Counted from the first letter of the stretch, positions 1-11,057 are shown. The stretch is 64,000 nucleotides of DNA from Rhizobium sp. 2MFCol3.1 (GCF_000377565.1 NZ_KB898353.1:1-64000); one strand, 5' to 3'. Numbers and translations: made by a program. The notes: generated from the letters alone by a model not told the origin.

Positions 1-71
1 TGCGGATTTCAATGAATCGGGACAGCGATTTCAGCAAGTCGCGGACAAGCATTTCGCTAAGTCGCGGACAG
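1..71. repeat. IS21 left-end repeats (three copies)
   Basis: Three related units lie at about 7-25, 29-47 and 52-71, each of the form TTTC-n-AGTCGCGGACA. They are the complement of the units at the right end. IS21-type ends usually carry such repeats as transposase binding sites. Confidence 0.7.
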
Positions 72-105
72 CGTGCTCGATCGAGTTCCGCCAGCCTGGT
101 TGCTG

Positions 106-882
106 TTATGGGTGATTGATTTCGTTTATTTCGGCGCCGGTCAAGAGCGTTGGTGTTTTCCGCTTCCGCATGCTGTCGCCTTCGAGCGTTATACGGTGGG
201 CATTGTGAACAATACGGTCCAGGATCGCGTCCGCTAGAGTTGCCTCGCCGATCATCTCATGCCATGCGGCCACAGGAAGCTGGGCCGTGATCAGAGTGGA
301 TTTCCGACGGTATCTTTCTTCAAAGATTTCCAGCAGATCGAGGCGCTGCCGATCGTTCAGGGTATGGGTTCCCCAGTCATCAAGCACCAGCAGATGAACG
401 CGTGCAAGCTTGTCGATGAGGCGCGGAAAGCGTCCGTCCAGTCTGGCAAGCGCGAGGTCCTCAAATAACCGTGGCATGCGAACGTAAAGAACGGAGTGGT
501 CGAGGCGGGCCGCCTGGCGTGCAAAGGCACACGCGATCCACGTCTTTCCGGTGCCCGTCTGGCCTGTCAGGATCAAGTTTTCATTTGCCTTGAGCCATGC
601 ACCCTGCGCCAGAGACAGGACGTTTCGGCGATCCAGTCCCCGGTGCGCTCCAAAATCGATGTCTTCAATGGAAGCATTGGCAAAACGGAGTTTGGCGGTG
701 GCGAGCCGGTTTGTCAGTCTACGGTCCGTTCTGAGAGCGATCTCGCGGTCAAGCATCAACCCCAGTCGTTCGTCGAAGCTCAGATCATTTCCATGAGCCT
801 GCTCCAGGAGCTCGCGATAGGCCGTTGCCATACCGGCCAGACCAAGCGCACTCATTTGCTCAAGTGTTGGATGTGTCAGCAT
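106..882 (-). CDS. istB: IstB-like ATP-binding transposition helper
   Basis: AAA+ ATPase that assists the IstA transposase in IS21 transposition, by analogy with the family. The 258-residue product starts [10 protein letters not shown] and has a clear Walker A motif (GQTGTGKT) and a Walker B-like LLVLDDWG, in the DnaC/IstB pattern. The chosen start lies 11 bp after the istA stop. An upstream in-frame extension overlaps istA and is unlikely to be translated. The length is normal for IstB and nothing is broken. Confidence 0.9.
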   Translation of the reverse strand: MLTHPTLEQMSALGLAGMATAYRELLEQAHGNDLSFDERLGLMLDREIALRTDRRLTNRLATAKLRFANASIEDIDFGAHRGLDRRNVLSLAQGAWLKANENLILTGQTGTGKTWIACAFARQAARLDHSVLYVRMPRLFEDLALARLDGRFPRLIDKLARVHLLVLDDWGTHTLNDRQRLDLLEIFEERYRRKSTLITAQLPVAAWHEMIGEATLADAILDRIVHNAHRITLEGDSMRKRKTPTLLTGAEINEINHP

Positions 883-893
883 CTGATGTCCTC

Positions 894-2450
894 TTATTGA
901 TAGTAGGTTTTGCCGCGGATATTGCCGTGCGGCGGGGCCGGCTTCACAGCCTCGGTCATGGCCGGAGCCTGATCGAGACCAGATCTGAGAATGTTGGCGA
1001 CAGACGAATAGCTCAGCGCGTTGATCACCAGCGCCCGTTCGCAAGCCAACTCCAACCGATCGGATTGGTAGCGACGCGCCAGGGAAAGAACGCCTTGAGC
1101 AGATCGGTAGCCCTGTTCCGGGTGGGGGCGATCACTGAGGAGACGCTCGATGAACGTCGCCGTATTAACCCCGACCTTTGCTGCTTCGCTGCGCAACGAG
1201 TGGGGTGTCGTGTTTGCATAGCGCTGGTGCGCCTTAGGCATGTGTTCATTGACGGTGACGTGGCCTGAACGCTGCGAGCTCCGGATGTGACTTGCGACAC
1301 GTTTGTGGTCGAAGAAGATCTCAACCGCCCGGTACGTCAGCCTGACATCGACCCGTCGTCCGATCAGCCCATGCGGTACGGAATAAAAGGTCTTGTCGAC
1401 TTCGATATGGTAGTCGGGATGGACTTTTGCGGTTTTCCATTCCGAATACTCAAACGGCGTTGACGGCAAAGGTTTGAGTTGAGAGCGTTCGACTTCGTCG
1501 AACAATGCGCGGCGAGATTTTCCATATCGCCGCATGGTTCGGGTATTGAGGTCCTCGATCAAAGCGCTGATGCGGATATTAAGATCGACAAGGCTGAAGA
1601 AGCGCTCGTTGCGAAGCCTCGCTAGAACCCACCGTTCCACGATCAAGACCGTCCCTTCAGCAGACGGCTTATCGCGAGGATGTCGCGGGCGTGCCGGAAC
1701 AACGGTTGTGTCGTAATGCTCGGCGAAAGCGGCGAACGTCGAATTCAGTGTGGGTTCGAACCAAAGAGCCTTGGCAACAGCCGATCTGAGGTTGTCGCAG
1801 ATCGTCGTCTTCGTAACGCCACCAAAGTAACTAAAGGCCCGCTGATTGGCCTCAATCCAGTCGGGCAGCTTTTGGCTGAAGCTGGCATAGGCGAACGTCA
1901 GTTGCGACGCGCTCAGAACCGCGACATAGATCTGAGCTGCGCGGATCTCGCCAGTCGATGGATCGATGATCGGGATCGTATGGCCAGCATAGTCGCATTC
2001 CATCGCGACACCAGCAACGTGACGGCTGCGGTAGGTGGGCCTGGCTCGGCTTTCATGATCGGCAAACCGGCCGCAAAACCACGTATAGCCATAGCCATCC
2101 GGATGAGCTTCCCGATATTCCTGCCAAAGCAAATGGAGCGTGACGCCTTTGCGCTTCAGCTCGCTGGCCATCTTTGGCCAGTTTGGCTCGACGGTATCGC
2201 GTGGAGGCCGTCCCATACGCCGGAATAGTCGACGCTCGAGAACGTCGTCCTCGTCCAGGCCCGCAGGTAGAGGCCAGACCGCAAGCCCAGCTTCCCTTGC
2301 CCGCAGTAGGTACGTCGAAACCGATGTCTTGCTGATCTTCAGCCGCTCGGAAACGGCACGTATCGATAATCCCTGCTCGAAGGTAAGCCGCAGGATCGAT
2401 CGGATATCCTTCACGTCAGTATGTCTCGCTTGCTTCCGCCTGGGCATCAT
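894..2450 (-). CDS. istA: IS21-family transposase IstA
   Basis: DDE transposase of the IS21 family, 518 residues from the chosen start. The N-terminus has a helix-turn-helix ([20 protein letters not shown]) for end binding. The integrase core follows with acidic residues in [16 protein letters not shown] and the Glu in KPSAEGTV. A Mu-like C-terminal beta domain follows the core. Start: two ATGs at 2450 and 2447 follow a GAGGAC sequence; a longer form from 2495 is possible but less likely. The gene is intact, so the IS may be active. Confidence 0.9.
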   Translation of the reverse strand: MMPRRKQARHTDVKDIRSILRLTFEQGLSIRAVSERLKISKTSVSTYLLRAREAGLAVWPLPAGLDEDDVLERRLFRRMGRPPRDTVEPNWPKMASELKRKGVTLHLLWQEYREAHPDGYGYTWFCGRFADHESRARPTYRSRHVAGVAMECDYAGHTIPIIDPSTGEIRAAQIYVAVLSASQLTFAYASFSQKLPDWIEANQRAFSYFGGVTKTTICDNLRSAVAKALWFEPTLNSTFAAFAEHYDTTVVPARPRHPRDKPSAEGTVLIVERWVLARLRNERFFSLVDLNIRISALIEDLNTRTMRRYGKSRRALFDEVERSQLKPLPSTPFEYSEWKTAKVHPDYHIEVDKTFYSVPHGLIGRRVDVRLTYRAVEIFFDHKRVASHIRSSQRSGHVTVNEHMPKAHQRYANTTPHSLRSEAAKVGVNTATFIERLLSDRPHPEQGYRSAQGVLSLARRYQSDRLELACERALVINALSYSSVANILRSGLDQAPAMTEAVKPAPPHGNIRGKTYYQ

Positions 2451-2524
2451 GTCCTCGCTCAAACCACGAGGGGAATGTGCCAGATCGGCGCTCACGAAAA
2501 TCGATCAAAATCCGCCGCAAGAAC

Positions 2525-2618
2525 TGTCCGCGACTTACTGAAATCACTGTCCCGTACTTAGTGAAATCGGTGTCCGCGACTTACTGAAATGCCTGTCCGC
2601 GACTTTGTGAAACCCGCA
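2525..2618. repeat. IS21 right-end repeats (four copies)
   Basis: Four tandem units of about 19 bp start near 2525, 2549, 2571 and 2594. Each resembles TGTCCGCGACTTACTGAAA, with small variations. The last runs into the terminal ACCCGCA at 2618. Family knowledge suggests IstA binding sites, and istA must be transcribed out of this end. Confidence 0.7.
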
Positions 2619-2747
2619 GGCAGCGCCCAGTGGAGAGTCGATAGGCTGGCTAGAGCGCGAGAAATTATCGCGAACACGCGGTATCACCTGGATGCCGGGT
2701 TTGAGAGTTCCGCAGAGACCGAGATTCGGAAGCTGATACCGGCATAA
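2619..2747 (+). pseudogene. Gene remnant at the IS21 right junction
   Basis: Directly after the IS end an open frame runs about 40 codons to a TAA at 2745-2747. It reads like a natural helical protein tail (…REIIANTRYHLDAGF…) but has no start of its own. The simplest reading is the 3' end of a gene interrupted or truncated by the IS. The original gene is not recognised, and the frame could be chance. Confidence 0.35.
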
Positions 2748-2889
2748 TTGGTTGGCTGTCTATCGGCAGCCTTCGGAACGATTTGTTGCGCTTGGCCACT
2801 GTGGGAGGAAACACCCCTCGCGCTACTGACCGCCCCCATCTGGGCTGCGAGGTGGCAGATGTAATCAATCTGCCACGGTTTAAAATCGT

Positions 2890-2944
2890 GTAGACTGACC
2901 GACCGTCTACCCTCTGAGAAGTGCAGCTTTCGCCCTTCTCAGAG
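2890..2944 (+). promoter_or_regulatory. Palindrome plus hairpin before a small gene
   Basis: TAGAC…GTCTA forms an inverted repeat at 2891-2909. It is followed by a perfect 10-bp hairpin, CTCTGAGAAG at 2912-2921 with its complement at 2935-2944. The hairpin ends only 13 nt before the ATG at 2958. No T-run follows on the + strand, so it looks more like an operator plus an mRNA leader structure than a terminator. Confidence 0.4.
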
Positions 2945-2957
2945 AGTGATTATTGAT

Positions 2958-3254
2958 ATGGACGAATCCCAGGCCCGGAGGCCCATTCCACCAATAAGAC
3001 TAGTCTCAGTCGATGGATTGCTTCTGCCCGATCTCGAATTCTACCTTCGGGATGAGCAAGTTCCAGCCGACTTGGATCCGACGCCAACGAACAACGCACC
3101 AAAGCGGTCTTGGCTCTATCGACTTTTCATGAGCTACGGTTACGCCGCTTGGCTTCTGTACCCGCACTTCAGCCCGGTCCCAGACTCTCGACCCGCGGCA
3201 ACGCCCAAGCCGGCGACGCAATATGACCCCCAAGGCAACAGCGCTGATATTTGA
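2958..3254 (+). CDS. Hypothetical small proline-rich protein
   Basis: Not recognised. The product is 98 residues from ATG 2958; a GTG at 2946 would add four. It begins MDESQARRPIPPI, has a moderately hydrophobic aromatic patch (WLYRLFMSYGYAAWLLYP) near residue 60 and a Pro/Ala-rich tail. There is no clear signal peptide. The neighbours are an IS21 junction and a convergent Nudix gene. A hairpin leader lies directly upstream. Whether it is expressed is uncertain. Confidence 0.4.
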   Translation: MDESQARRPIPPIRLVSVDGLLLPDLEFYLRDEQVPADLDPTPTNNAPKRSWLYRLFMSYGYAAWLLYPHFSPVPDSRPAATPKPATQYDPQGNSADI

Positions 3255-3264
3255 TCCGGGCGGA

Positions 3265-3804
3265 TTACCGTGAGTATCGTCGCCTGAGGTTTGCCTCTCG
3301 ATCCTCGAGAGATAGGGTGAGGCCCGCGATTATGTCTCGAAGTCCGTCGCTCCAAACGTACTCGCAAGCTTCGTCTATTGTTACCCACATCGATGCACGC
3401 TGGCCTTTCTCAGGGAAGGATGTCGCCATTGCGCCGACTTCCAGCATGAAAACGGAGACCCGCGCTGGAAGACGCCTTCTGGTCTTGGTATGGAAGAAAT
3501 ACGCGATTGGCTCAACCTCGCAGGTGCCGAGCGCTCCGACTTCTTCGAAAGCTTCACGCGCAGCTGCATGCCAGGGACTTTCGCCCGTGTCGATTCCGCC
3601 CTTGGGGATACCCCACCGCCCGTTGCGGCGGCTGCCGATCAACAGGATCTCAATGCCTGAGGCTGCTCGTCTATAGCAGATCGCCCCAGCCTGTTCGATG
3701 TCGTGTCTGGAGCCGCCGAAAACCTTGGCCATACTAGCCGGCATAAGGCGGACAATTCCATGCAGGATGGCCATTTTGCCGTGTCGGCGCATCGATACTC
3801 TCAT
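3265..3804 (-). CDS. Nudix hydrolase
   Basis: Hydrolase of nucleoside diphosphates linked to another moiety; the exact substrate cannot be told. The 179-residue product contains a textbook Nudix box, GGIDTGESPWHAAAREAFEE followed by VG, around residues 70-91, with the REXXEE metal site. The N-terminal ~35 residues are extra to the fold; a start at 3732 would remove most of them, but 3804 has an AAGGAA ribosome site. A DUF3095 gene follows upstream on the same strand, so the two may be co-transcribed. Confidence 0.88.
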   Translation of the reverse strand: MRVSMRRHGKMAILHGIVRLMPASMAKVFGGSRHDIEQAGAICYRRAASGIEILLIGSRRNGRWGIPKGGIDTGESPWHAAAREAFEEVGALGTCEVEPIAYFFHTKTRRRLPARVSVFMLEVGAMATSFPEKGQRASMWVTIDEACEYVWSDGLRDIIAGLTLSLEDREANLRRRYSR

Positions 3805-3838
3805 TCGAGCGATTCCTTGATGCTACTATTCGATCGCA

Positions 3839-4855
3839 CTAACCGTTGAGCCGCATCTTTGCTGCAGCACGTGCATATCCACCGTCCGCTCCGTCAAGAA
3901 AGTGAAGGTGAGAATTTTCACCGCCACCCGGGACGAGACAGGTCATTATGGCATGGGACTGTCGGTGAAGGCCGTAGCGCACCAATGACGATGAGACAGC
4001 GCCTCGTAGTATCGCCTCGACCTGTTCGACTTCCTGGGGCGTGCAATCGACAGTCAATCTGAGGACATCGTCGAATTTTCGGTAATCCGAATTAGAAGCA
4101 ACGACAGCCCAGGTTTTTTCATCAATGCTTTTGCGGCCATCCTTCCGCGTAGGAACACGGAGAGGAACCGGGCTCGCATTGCCATCGGAACTTTCGAAGA
4201 CTTGGATGATTTGACGCGCGATCTGGCTGAAGATGAGATCGGAGGTGCTGTCCATGGGTTCAACCAGCAACGAAAGAATAATTCCGCGCTTGCTCTCGAA
4301 AGGGTTCCACTCGCACGACAGGCCATCGAGGTTGGGCGGACGCAACTCGTCATCGCCGCGCCCTACAGAGAATTCCCCGCTTTTCAGTTGTTGTTCCGCC
4401 CAGCGGACGCCACCCCCCGCGAACATGTAATATGTTGCGTCAGATGACACGGCGTATCTTGCTATACTGACATCCCGACCGTTCATTCGAATGTCGCGCA
4501 AAGGGATCACGCCTGCGCGCATCTCGAGATTGAAGCTCTGTTCAGAAAGTGCGACGACCTGCCTAAGTGCCCCAATTGCTTTGAGCTGATGGGCAATCGG
4601 CAGTGCGAAGGTCGCACCGTCGCCCCCAAAACTAAAGGGAAAGTCGAACGAGCCGATTGCGTTTCCGACTGACGCGATGATAGACGCCCCAAGAAAGTTG
4701 ACGTCCTCGTATCGGCCCCGTCTGATTGCCTCTGTCGATCCAACGACGTCAGTCATTCCGATGATCCAATCGTCAGGGAGCGGTTCATAGTTGGATCGGT
4801 CAAGCACGCTAGCGAACTTACGATAGACCTGCGTATGAGAAGGCATTTCGCTCAT
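3839..4855 (-). CDS. DUF3095 family protein (cyclase-fold-like)
   Basis: Matches the DUF3095 pattern: YEPLPDDWIIGMTDVVGSTEAI near the N-terminus, GRYEDVNFLGA, then PFSFGGDGATF and a GGGVRWAEQQLK block. The first motif resembles a class III nucleotide cyclase metal site (Asp near ‘GSTEAI’) and the second the GGDG turn, so a nucleotide-binding or cyclase-like role is plausible but unproven. The product is 338 residues from M at 4855; a longer frame reaches 4966 without family support. It is followed at 34 bp by the Nudix gene. Confidence 0.75.
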   Translation of the reverse strand: MSEMPSHTQVYRKFASVLDRSNYEPLPDDWIIGMTDVVGSTEAIRRGRYEDVNFLGASIIASVGNAIGSFDFPFSFGGDGATFALPIAHQLKAIGALRQVVALSEQSFNLEMRAGVIPLRDIRMNGRDVSIARYAVSSDATYYMFAGGGVRWAEQQLKSGEFSVGRGDDELRPPNLDGLSCEWNPFESKRGIILSLLVEPMDSTSDLIFSQIARQIIQVFESSDGNASPVPLRVPTRKDGRKSIDEKTWAVVASNSDYRKFDDVLRLTVDCTPQEVEQVEAILRGAVSSSLVRYGLHRQSHAIMTCLVPGGGENSHLHFLDGADGGYARAAAKMRLNG

Positions 4856-5023
4856 GTGGAGCCCCGATTCCTGAACCACGTAGGAGCGCGCACGCTCAAC
4901 TCGCTTATTCCGTGATAAGAACACCACGATGTATCGTGGGTATTTCGAGATTGGGCTGAATTGCAACGAATTGTTTCGATCAAAGCCGTGACACAGTTCG
5001 ATACAAACGAAGCTCGAGGTCGA

Positions 5024-6148
5024 CTAATTGGCGTTAAAAACGATCTGCGCCGCAAGCCCGCCACCAGGGCGGTTCTCGAGCAACAACGTAGCGTTCATTT
5101 CACTCGCTAGTTGCTGTGCAATGGCGAGGCCCAATCCGACTCCGGGAGTGTTGTCCCCAAGGCATTGGCGAAGTTTAACAAAAGGCTGTTTGACGGATTC
5201 TATCAACTCCGGAGCTATCCCCGGTCCACGGTCCATGACAGCGATCACAGTTTGTCCGTTCACCGTTTTGGAAACCCTTATCTCCGCCGCTCCCGCAAAC
5301 TTCAAGGCGTTGTCGATGAAGTTTGATAGAATGCGGCGCAAAGCTGCGGGCTTTACTGTTCGCACCCCACTAATCTTCCCGTCTATGGTGACGTCCCGGC
5401 CGGTGTCCTGGTAATCGAACACGACGCTCTCGATGAACGAACGCAAATCGGTCGGCATGTCCTTCTCATGGCTGAGGTGCGAGTTGCGTGCATAAGCTAT
5501 ACCGTCCCTCACAAGTCGCTCGGCTTCTCGCAAGTCTCTGAGCAACTTCTCCTGCTCGGGAAACTGATCAGCCAACTCCACCCGCAGGCGCATCCTCGTG
5601 ATCGGAGTCTGCATATCGTGAGAGAATGCCGTGAGAAGCCGAATCCTCTCTTCAACCTGCGAACTAACCCTTTCCGACATTGAGTTGAACGCCTTGGCCG
5701 CCATCAGCGCTTCGCGTGGACCATCCTCCGGCAGTCTTTCAACCTTGCCATGAATTCCCAGCCTGTTTGCCGCCGCTGCAATGTCGCTTAGCGGACGAAG
5801 CATCTGACGAACGAGATACCCAGTCGTCACCACAACAAATAAGGTGGATGCAGCAAAAGTCCCGAGTGTCCATTGAGGCGCTTGGAGATCTCCAAAGGCA
5901 ATCAACGCAGCGTATGCCGCGAGCGGGCCCGTCAGCGGAAGGATCAAAAATCTGGATTTTAGAGACTTGGGCTGAAGCCATGACAAGGCTCCGAACCCAC
6001 GTCGAAGGGCGCTTTGAAAAAACAGTTCGGATATTCGAGCTGCGCCGAAGGCCAGCCGCCTCTTGCTCAAGGGCGGGCGTGAGGAACGCCCCTCGTGCTC
6101 AGCATCCGCATCCTCGGGAAGCCAAAAATCGTCCTTGATAACCGACAT
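5024..6148 (-). CDS. Orphan sensor histidine kinase
   Basis: Membrane histidine kinase, 374 residues. One or two hydrophobic segments lie around residues 65-115 with almost no periplasmic loop between them. Then come a HAMP-like linker, the phosphoacceptor box AFSHDMQTPITRMR, and an ATPase domain with N-box NFIDNALKFAG, DRGPGIAPE and GVGLGLAIAQQ. The start at 6148 has a GGAGG site 7-8 nt upstream. No response regulator is adjacent. The kinase core is close to that of the second kinase at 20411, so it may phosphorylate that partner. Its input is probably cytoplasmic or intramembrane. Confidence 0.88.
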   Translation of the reverse strand: MSVIKDDFWLPEDADAEHEGRSSRPPLSKRRLAFGAARISELFFQSALRRGFGALSWLQPKSLKSRFLILPLTGPLAAYAALIAFGDLQAPQWTLGTFAASTLFVVVTTGYLVRQMLRPLSDIAAAANRLGIHGKVERLPEDGPREALMAAKAFNSMSERVSSQVEERIRLLTAFSHDMQTPITRMRLRVELADQFPEQEKLLRDLREAERLVRDGIAYARNSHLSHEKDMPTDLRSFIESVVFDYQDTGRDVTIDGKISGVRTVKPAALRRILSNFIDNALKFAGAAEIRVSKTVNGQTVIAVMDRGPGIAPELIESVKQPFVKLRQCLGDNTPGVGLGLAIAQQLASEMNATLLLENRPGGGLAAQIVFNAN

Positions 6149-6604
6149 TATCGCCTCCCCTCTCCCAAATTCCAACCTCGCGCGCCGCGCAACAACCCGC
6201 CCAGGTCGCGTAAAGGCTCTACTCCAACCCGCCGATTTGCGACGCCCCCAAGCAAGGGAGATGGTGTCAACTGCTCCAAAGATTCGGGCATGCCTGCATC
6301 TCCTCAGCTGGCCAGGCTTAGCCTAACCTCCTATCGACAAATCAGGTCCTCCGTATCGCTCCAGCCGTCGAGTACTGCGCCTTTGCTCCTGCATCCCTAC
6401 TTCGCCGATTAACCCGGTCCAGGACTACATTGAAGCAACACACTCGAAGAGCTAACAACTGAGAGCCTTTGAACTTTCGGCAACCTTTTGAAAGGCTGCA
6501 TCTGCAATAGAACAGCAGCTCGTTCCTTTAAAATTTCAGACCCCCAAAGTTGTCATTTCAAATGTAATCATCGGATGAGCACTCAAGTGAGCTTTGCTCG
6601 CTGA
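6149..6604. other. Intergenic region, no gene seen
   Basis: About 450 bp between the kinase start and the end of the TetR gene. Open frames here lack ribosome sites and family signal. It should hold the kinase promoter, but no convincing boxes were found. Confidence 0.4.
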
Positions 6605-7204
6605 CTATCCTCCACCACCATGATTGACCTGGTGGGTTGCACGGAAGGCGTCGGAAATCTGCGAGAAAATTGATGCGAGTGCTTTGTCTAAACCTGCGGA
6701 GGCCCCCATCTGTGCCCTGATGATTGCTCCCTCGATGACAATCATAATCTGCGAAGCTACAGCATCCAGGTTCGTTAGACCTGTTCTCGATGCGACGGTA
6801 CGAATGTAATCTTCCAGATCTGCTTTATGCTGAGCAGGCTCCGAAAATTCTTCGCCAAACTCCGCGAAAGTGTTGATGAAAGCACAGCCTCGAAAATCAC
6901 CGCTAGAGAACCAAACGAGAAGAGCGGAACCAAGCGCCTTCAATCCTTCATCTTGGAGCCGACGTTCGACCTCAGTAGTGAACATGTCCATCCAATAGGC
7001 GTGCCGCCGAACGAGGAAGGCCCGTATTAGGTCTGTCTTAGACGGAAAGTGTGCGTAGAAGGACATCTTTGCCACGCCGGCCTCGGAAATGATGAGGTCT
7101 ATCCCCGTAGCGCGTACCCCATGATGATAGAAGAGCTTGGCCGCAGCTGCGAGAATGCGCTCGCGAGTGGGCGTCTGCGCCTTCGTCATGGTTCTGGCAG
7201 TCAT
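6605..7204 (-). CDS. TetR-family regulator, divergent from poxB
   Basis: Transcriptional repressor type, 199 residues. The N-terminal helix-turn-helix reads RERILAAAAKLFYHHGVRAT…GVAKMSFYAHFPSKTDL, the TetR signature. The C-terminal part is the variable ligand domain. The start at 7204 is fixed by an AGGAGG site six bases upstream. The gene is divergent from a PoxB-type enzyme, and a near-palindrome lies in the shared promoter region, so self-regulation and poxB control are likely inferences. Confidence 0.9.
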   Translation of the reverse strand: MTARTMTKAQTPTRERILAAAAKLFYHHGVRATGIDLIISEAGVAKMSFYAHFPSKTDLIRAFLVRRHAYWMDMFTTEVERRLQDEGLKALGSALLVWFSSGDFRGCAFINTFAEFGEEFSEPAQHKADLEDYIRTVASRTGLTNLDAVASQIMIVIEGAIIRAQMGASAGLDKALASIFSQISDAFRATHQVNHGGGG

Positions 7205-7237
7205 TGTTAGCCTCCTATACATCGATACTAACACTAT

Positions 7238-7251
7238 ACAGATCGGTCTGT
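7238..7251. promoter_or_regulatory. Putative TetR operator (ACAGA-4-TCTGT)
   Basis: The near-palindrome ACAGATCGGTCTGT lies 34-47 bp upstream of the TetR start and in the promoter space of poxB. Its core GACnGATCnGT on the minus strand also occurs at the other TetR promoter near 11165. Confidence 0.5.
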
Positions 7252-7391
7252 CTACGAATCGCATCTTTTCAGGCGACACACCTGAGTTGCTCTACGGCAA
7301 TTTGTTTCGGCTTGTATCAGTCTATTGATCGTCAACACGAAACCCCCATCTCGTACGAAAATGTTTTCCTCAAACGAATGAGAGGTACGGG

Positions 7392-9119
7392 ATGTCGAAG
7401 CAATCTGTAGCCGATGTGATTGTGAACACGCTGCAAGCGGCGGGGGTTAAGCGAATCTATGGCGTTACAGGTGACTCGCTGAACGGACTCAGCGACGCGC
7501 TCCGACGGAAGGGAACCATAGAGTGGGTCCACATGCGCAACGAGGAGGCGGCAGCGTTCGCCGCCGGAGCGGAAGCGCAGCTAACCGGAGAGCTTGCCGT
7601 TTGTGCTGGCAGTTGTGGTCCAGGGAATCTGCACCTCATCAACGGTCTGTTTGACTGCCATAGAAGTGCCGCTCCAGTGCTCGCGATCGCGGCCCACATC
7701 CCCAGCTCAGAAATCGGAACCGGCTACTTCCAAGAAACGCATCCCGAGAAGCTTTTCCTGGAATGCAGCCACTACACGGAACTCGTCTCAGCAGCGTCGG
7801 TCATGCCGAGGCTCCTCGATGTGGCGATCAGGCAGGCAGTTGGCAAGCGCGGCGTCGCGGTTCTGGTTATCCCCGGCGATGTCGCCATGCAACAGATCGA
7901 GACTCCTCCGGCTGACAGGTGGTTGGTTCCCGCGAGGCCGGTAGTTGTTCCTGACAAATTCGAGCTCGATCGGGCAGCCGCACTTATTAACGATTGGGGA
8001 AAAACGACGATCTTGGCGGGAGCGGGTTGCGCTGGAGCGCATCGCGAGATTGTCAGCCTTGCAGAAAAGCTGAAAGCTCCGGTCGTACACGCCCTCCGCG
8101 GGAAGGAACACCTAGAGTGGGACAACCCCTATGATGTCGGCATGACCGGCCTAATCGGCTTCTCGTCCGGATATTTCGCCATGAAGGAATGCGATACTCT
8201 GCTCATGATCGGAACGGATTTTCCTTACCGCCAGTTTTACCCGGAAAGCGCCCGGATAATCCAGATCGACATAGATCCGACGCGCCTCGGTAGGCGAACT
8301 CCGATTTCGCTAGGTCTTGTTGGAGACGTCAAGTCCACCATAGACGCATTGCTCCCGCGAATAGACCCAAAGCACGACCGAGAACATCTCAATCGCTGCC
8401 AAGGGCACTATGCCCAGGCTCGAAAATCATTGGATGACCTGGCGCAGATTGAGAGGCCCGGCACCGCAATCCACCCGCAATACTTGGCTAAGGTCATCAG
8501 TGAATCCGCAGACGAAGATGCCGTGTTTACATGCGATGTGGGGACGCCAACTGTTTGGGCCGCCAGATATCTAAAAATGAACGGCCGCAGGAGACTGTTG
8601 GGCTCGTTTGTGCACGGATCAATGGCCAATGCCATGGTCCAAGCAATCGGAGCGAAGGCAGCGTTCCCGCAGCGACAAGCGATTGCGCTGTGCGGCGACG
8701 GCGGATTCGCGATGCTCATGGGCGACTTTTTGACGCTCGCGCAAGAAAACCTCCCAGTGAAGGTCGTAATATTCAACAACGGCGTACTTGGCTTCGTCGA
8801 CCTGGAGATGAAGGCGGCGGGCTTGGTGGAGAGCAACACAGATTTGAAGAACCCCAACTTTGCCGAAATAGCGTCCGCCGCTGGCGTACTGGGTATTCGG
8901 GTGGAGGACGGTAGAGAATTGCAGTCCGCCATAAGGAAAGCGTTGGATCACGACGGTCCGGCGCTTGTGGATGTGGTTACCAATCATGACGAGTTGATCA
9001 TGCCACCTAAACTAAACGCAGACCAGATTGCAGGCTTTAGTTTGTGGATGGCCAAGGCCGTCTTGAATGGCCGTGGGAACGAAGTCGTCGATTTGGCAAA
9101 GTCCAACATCTTGCGCTAA
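7392..9119 (+). CDS. poxB: Pyruvate oxidase-type ThDP enzyme
   Basis: Thiamine-diphosphate enzyme most like pyruvate:ubiquinone oxidoreductase, which decarboxylates pyruvate to acetate and passes electrons to quinone. The 575 residues match the ~570 of PoxB. Visible motifs: the N-terminal Pyr domain with the catalytic Glu in [27 protein letters not shown], and the C-terminal ThDP site [12 protein letters not shown] ending in FNNGVLGF. Start ATG 7392 has a GAGG site. It faces ilvC convergently. Other ThDP family members (acetolactate synthase) share the fold; overall sequence favours PoxB. Confidence 0.88.
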   Translation: MSKQSVADVIVNTLQAAGVKRIYGVTGDSLNGLSDALRRKGTIEWVHMRNEEAAAFAAGAEAQLTGELAVCAGSCGPGNLHLINGLFDCHRSAAPVLAIAAHIPSSEIGTGYFQETHPEKLFLECSHYTELVSAASVMPRLLDVAIRQAVGKRGVAVLVIPGDVAMQQIETPPADRWLVPARPVVVPDKFELDRAAALINDWGKTTILAGAGCAGAHREIVSLAEKLKAPVVHALRGKEHLEWDNPYDVGMTGLIGFSSGYFAMKECDTLLMIGTDFPYRQFYPESARIIQIDIDPTRLGRRTPISLGLVGDVKSTIDALLPRIDPKHDREHLNRCQGHYAQARKSLDDLAQIERPGTAIHPQYLAKVISESADEDAVFTCDVGTPTVWAARYLKMNGRRRLLGSFVHGSMANAMVQAIGAKAAFPQRQAIALCGDGGFAMLMGDFLTLAQENLPVKVVIFNNGVLGFVDLEMKAAGLVESNTDLKNPNFAEIASAAGVLGIRVEDGRELQSAIRKALDHDGPALVDVVTNHDELIMPPKLNADQIAGFSLWMAKAVLNGRGNEVVDLAKSNILR

Positions 9120-9170
9120 CGCAGACAGGATAGTTCGGTGGGCGAAGACGTTATCCGCCCACCTCTCAAG

Positions 9171-10316
<1,146 letters not shown>

Positions 10317-10439
10317 CTACATCGGAAATTGGTTCGTTATCGATGTAACCGTTTCTGCGGCGTTGGCTGTATTTTGTCCATTGCGCCGGAGCCAGCTTTC
10401 GCCAGAGTGAGCGTGGCACTCAGCGCTCCTAACCGTTGT

Positions 10440-10519
10440 GTGCCGTTCCCCTCGAAGAACGGGAGTTTCGTTCTTCCATCTACGGACCATTCGTTCCAGC
10501 GAACGAATGGTCCCTTTTT
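10440..10519 (+). ncRNA. Candidate small RNA 3' end
   Basis: Two consecutive hairpins end in a T-run on the + strand with no + strand gene upstream. The first is GAAGAAC/GTTCTTC at 10454-10476. The second is the 12-bp terminator stem at 10484-10513. The region 10191-10592 between ilvC and the next gene is otherwise non-coding. The 5' end is not determined and may lie further left. Confidence 0.35.
10484..10519 (+). terminator. Rho-independent terminator
   Basis: Perfect 12-bp stem GGACCATTCGTT (10484-10495) with its complement at 10502-10513, a 6-nt loop, then CTTTTTG. This is strong and oriented for + strand transcription although no + strand protein gene precedes it. Confidence 0.75.
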
Positions 10520-10592
10520 GTTCGGACGCACCCCACCTGTTGACGCGCTGACGAGTGGCGTCATTGCGGCTTTCCAAACCGGACTAACACGA

Positions 10593-11057
10593 CTAGCCGG
10601 CGTCGGCTCCCTGTCCGCCGCGACTGTCGTCATTACCATAGCTGGCTTGAGGTTGATCAGAGGTAGCGCTTGCACCCGCTCTGTCGGATAACTCACGCTT
10701 GAGGCTATCGGCGATATCCTTTTCGATCGCGGCCCGATCATCACTCGACATACCTCGCAGCGACTCTTCAGTCAGTCCGTGAGCGGCCAAACATCTGGCG
10801 CGCATGCTCGCGATCTTCGAAAGTTCCGCGAACAGCGAACTGTGCCAGGATTTAGCGGAGACCTCGGCGTCAGTCTCATCATCTATGGTCGCCTCAATCC
10901 CGATCTGCGACGCCACGAGGTCATCAGGCATCGATGCACTGTCCTTGCGTTTCAATACACCCGCGAAGCTGTTTCCCAGCGAGACATTGCTTTGTTCGTT
11001 AAACTGCGTTGAGCGATTGACAGCGTGAGAACTCAGATATCCACGTTCGATCTGCAT
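10593..11057 (-). CDS. Hypothetical protein, polar, Ser/Ala-rich
   Basis: Not recognised. The 154-residue product from ATG 11057 has an excellent AGGAGGTGAT ribosome site. It is polar throughout, with no signal peptide or membrane segment. There is a helical central part (WHSSLFAELSKIASMRARCL), then SSDDRAAIEKDIADSLKREL, and a low-complexity Ser/Gly/Asp tail. A small coiled-coil protein at 12717 has similar style. The strong ribosome site supports translation. Confidence 0.6.
   Translation of the reverse strand: MQIERGYLSSHAVNRSTQFNEQSNVSLGNSFAGVLKRKDSASMPDDLVASQIGIEATIDDETDAEVSAKSWHSSLFAELSKIASMRARCLAAHGLTEESLRGMSSDDRAAIEKDIADSLKRELSDRAGASATSDQPQASYGNDDSRGGQGADAG

Larger units (their letters stand above)
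1..2618. mobile_element. IS21-family insertion sequence
   Basis: The element carries istA and istB in the usual order on the minus strand. Its ends match as imperfect inverted repeats: TGCGGATTTCA at position 1 and the complement of a TGCGGGTTTCA end closing at 2618. Several internal copies of a TGTCCGCGACTTACTGAAA-like unit sit at both ends, which is the multiple-terminal-repeat layout known for IS21. The left boundary coincides with the window start, so target duplication cannot be checked. Both genes look intact. Confidence 0.85.
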
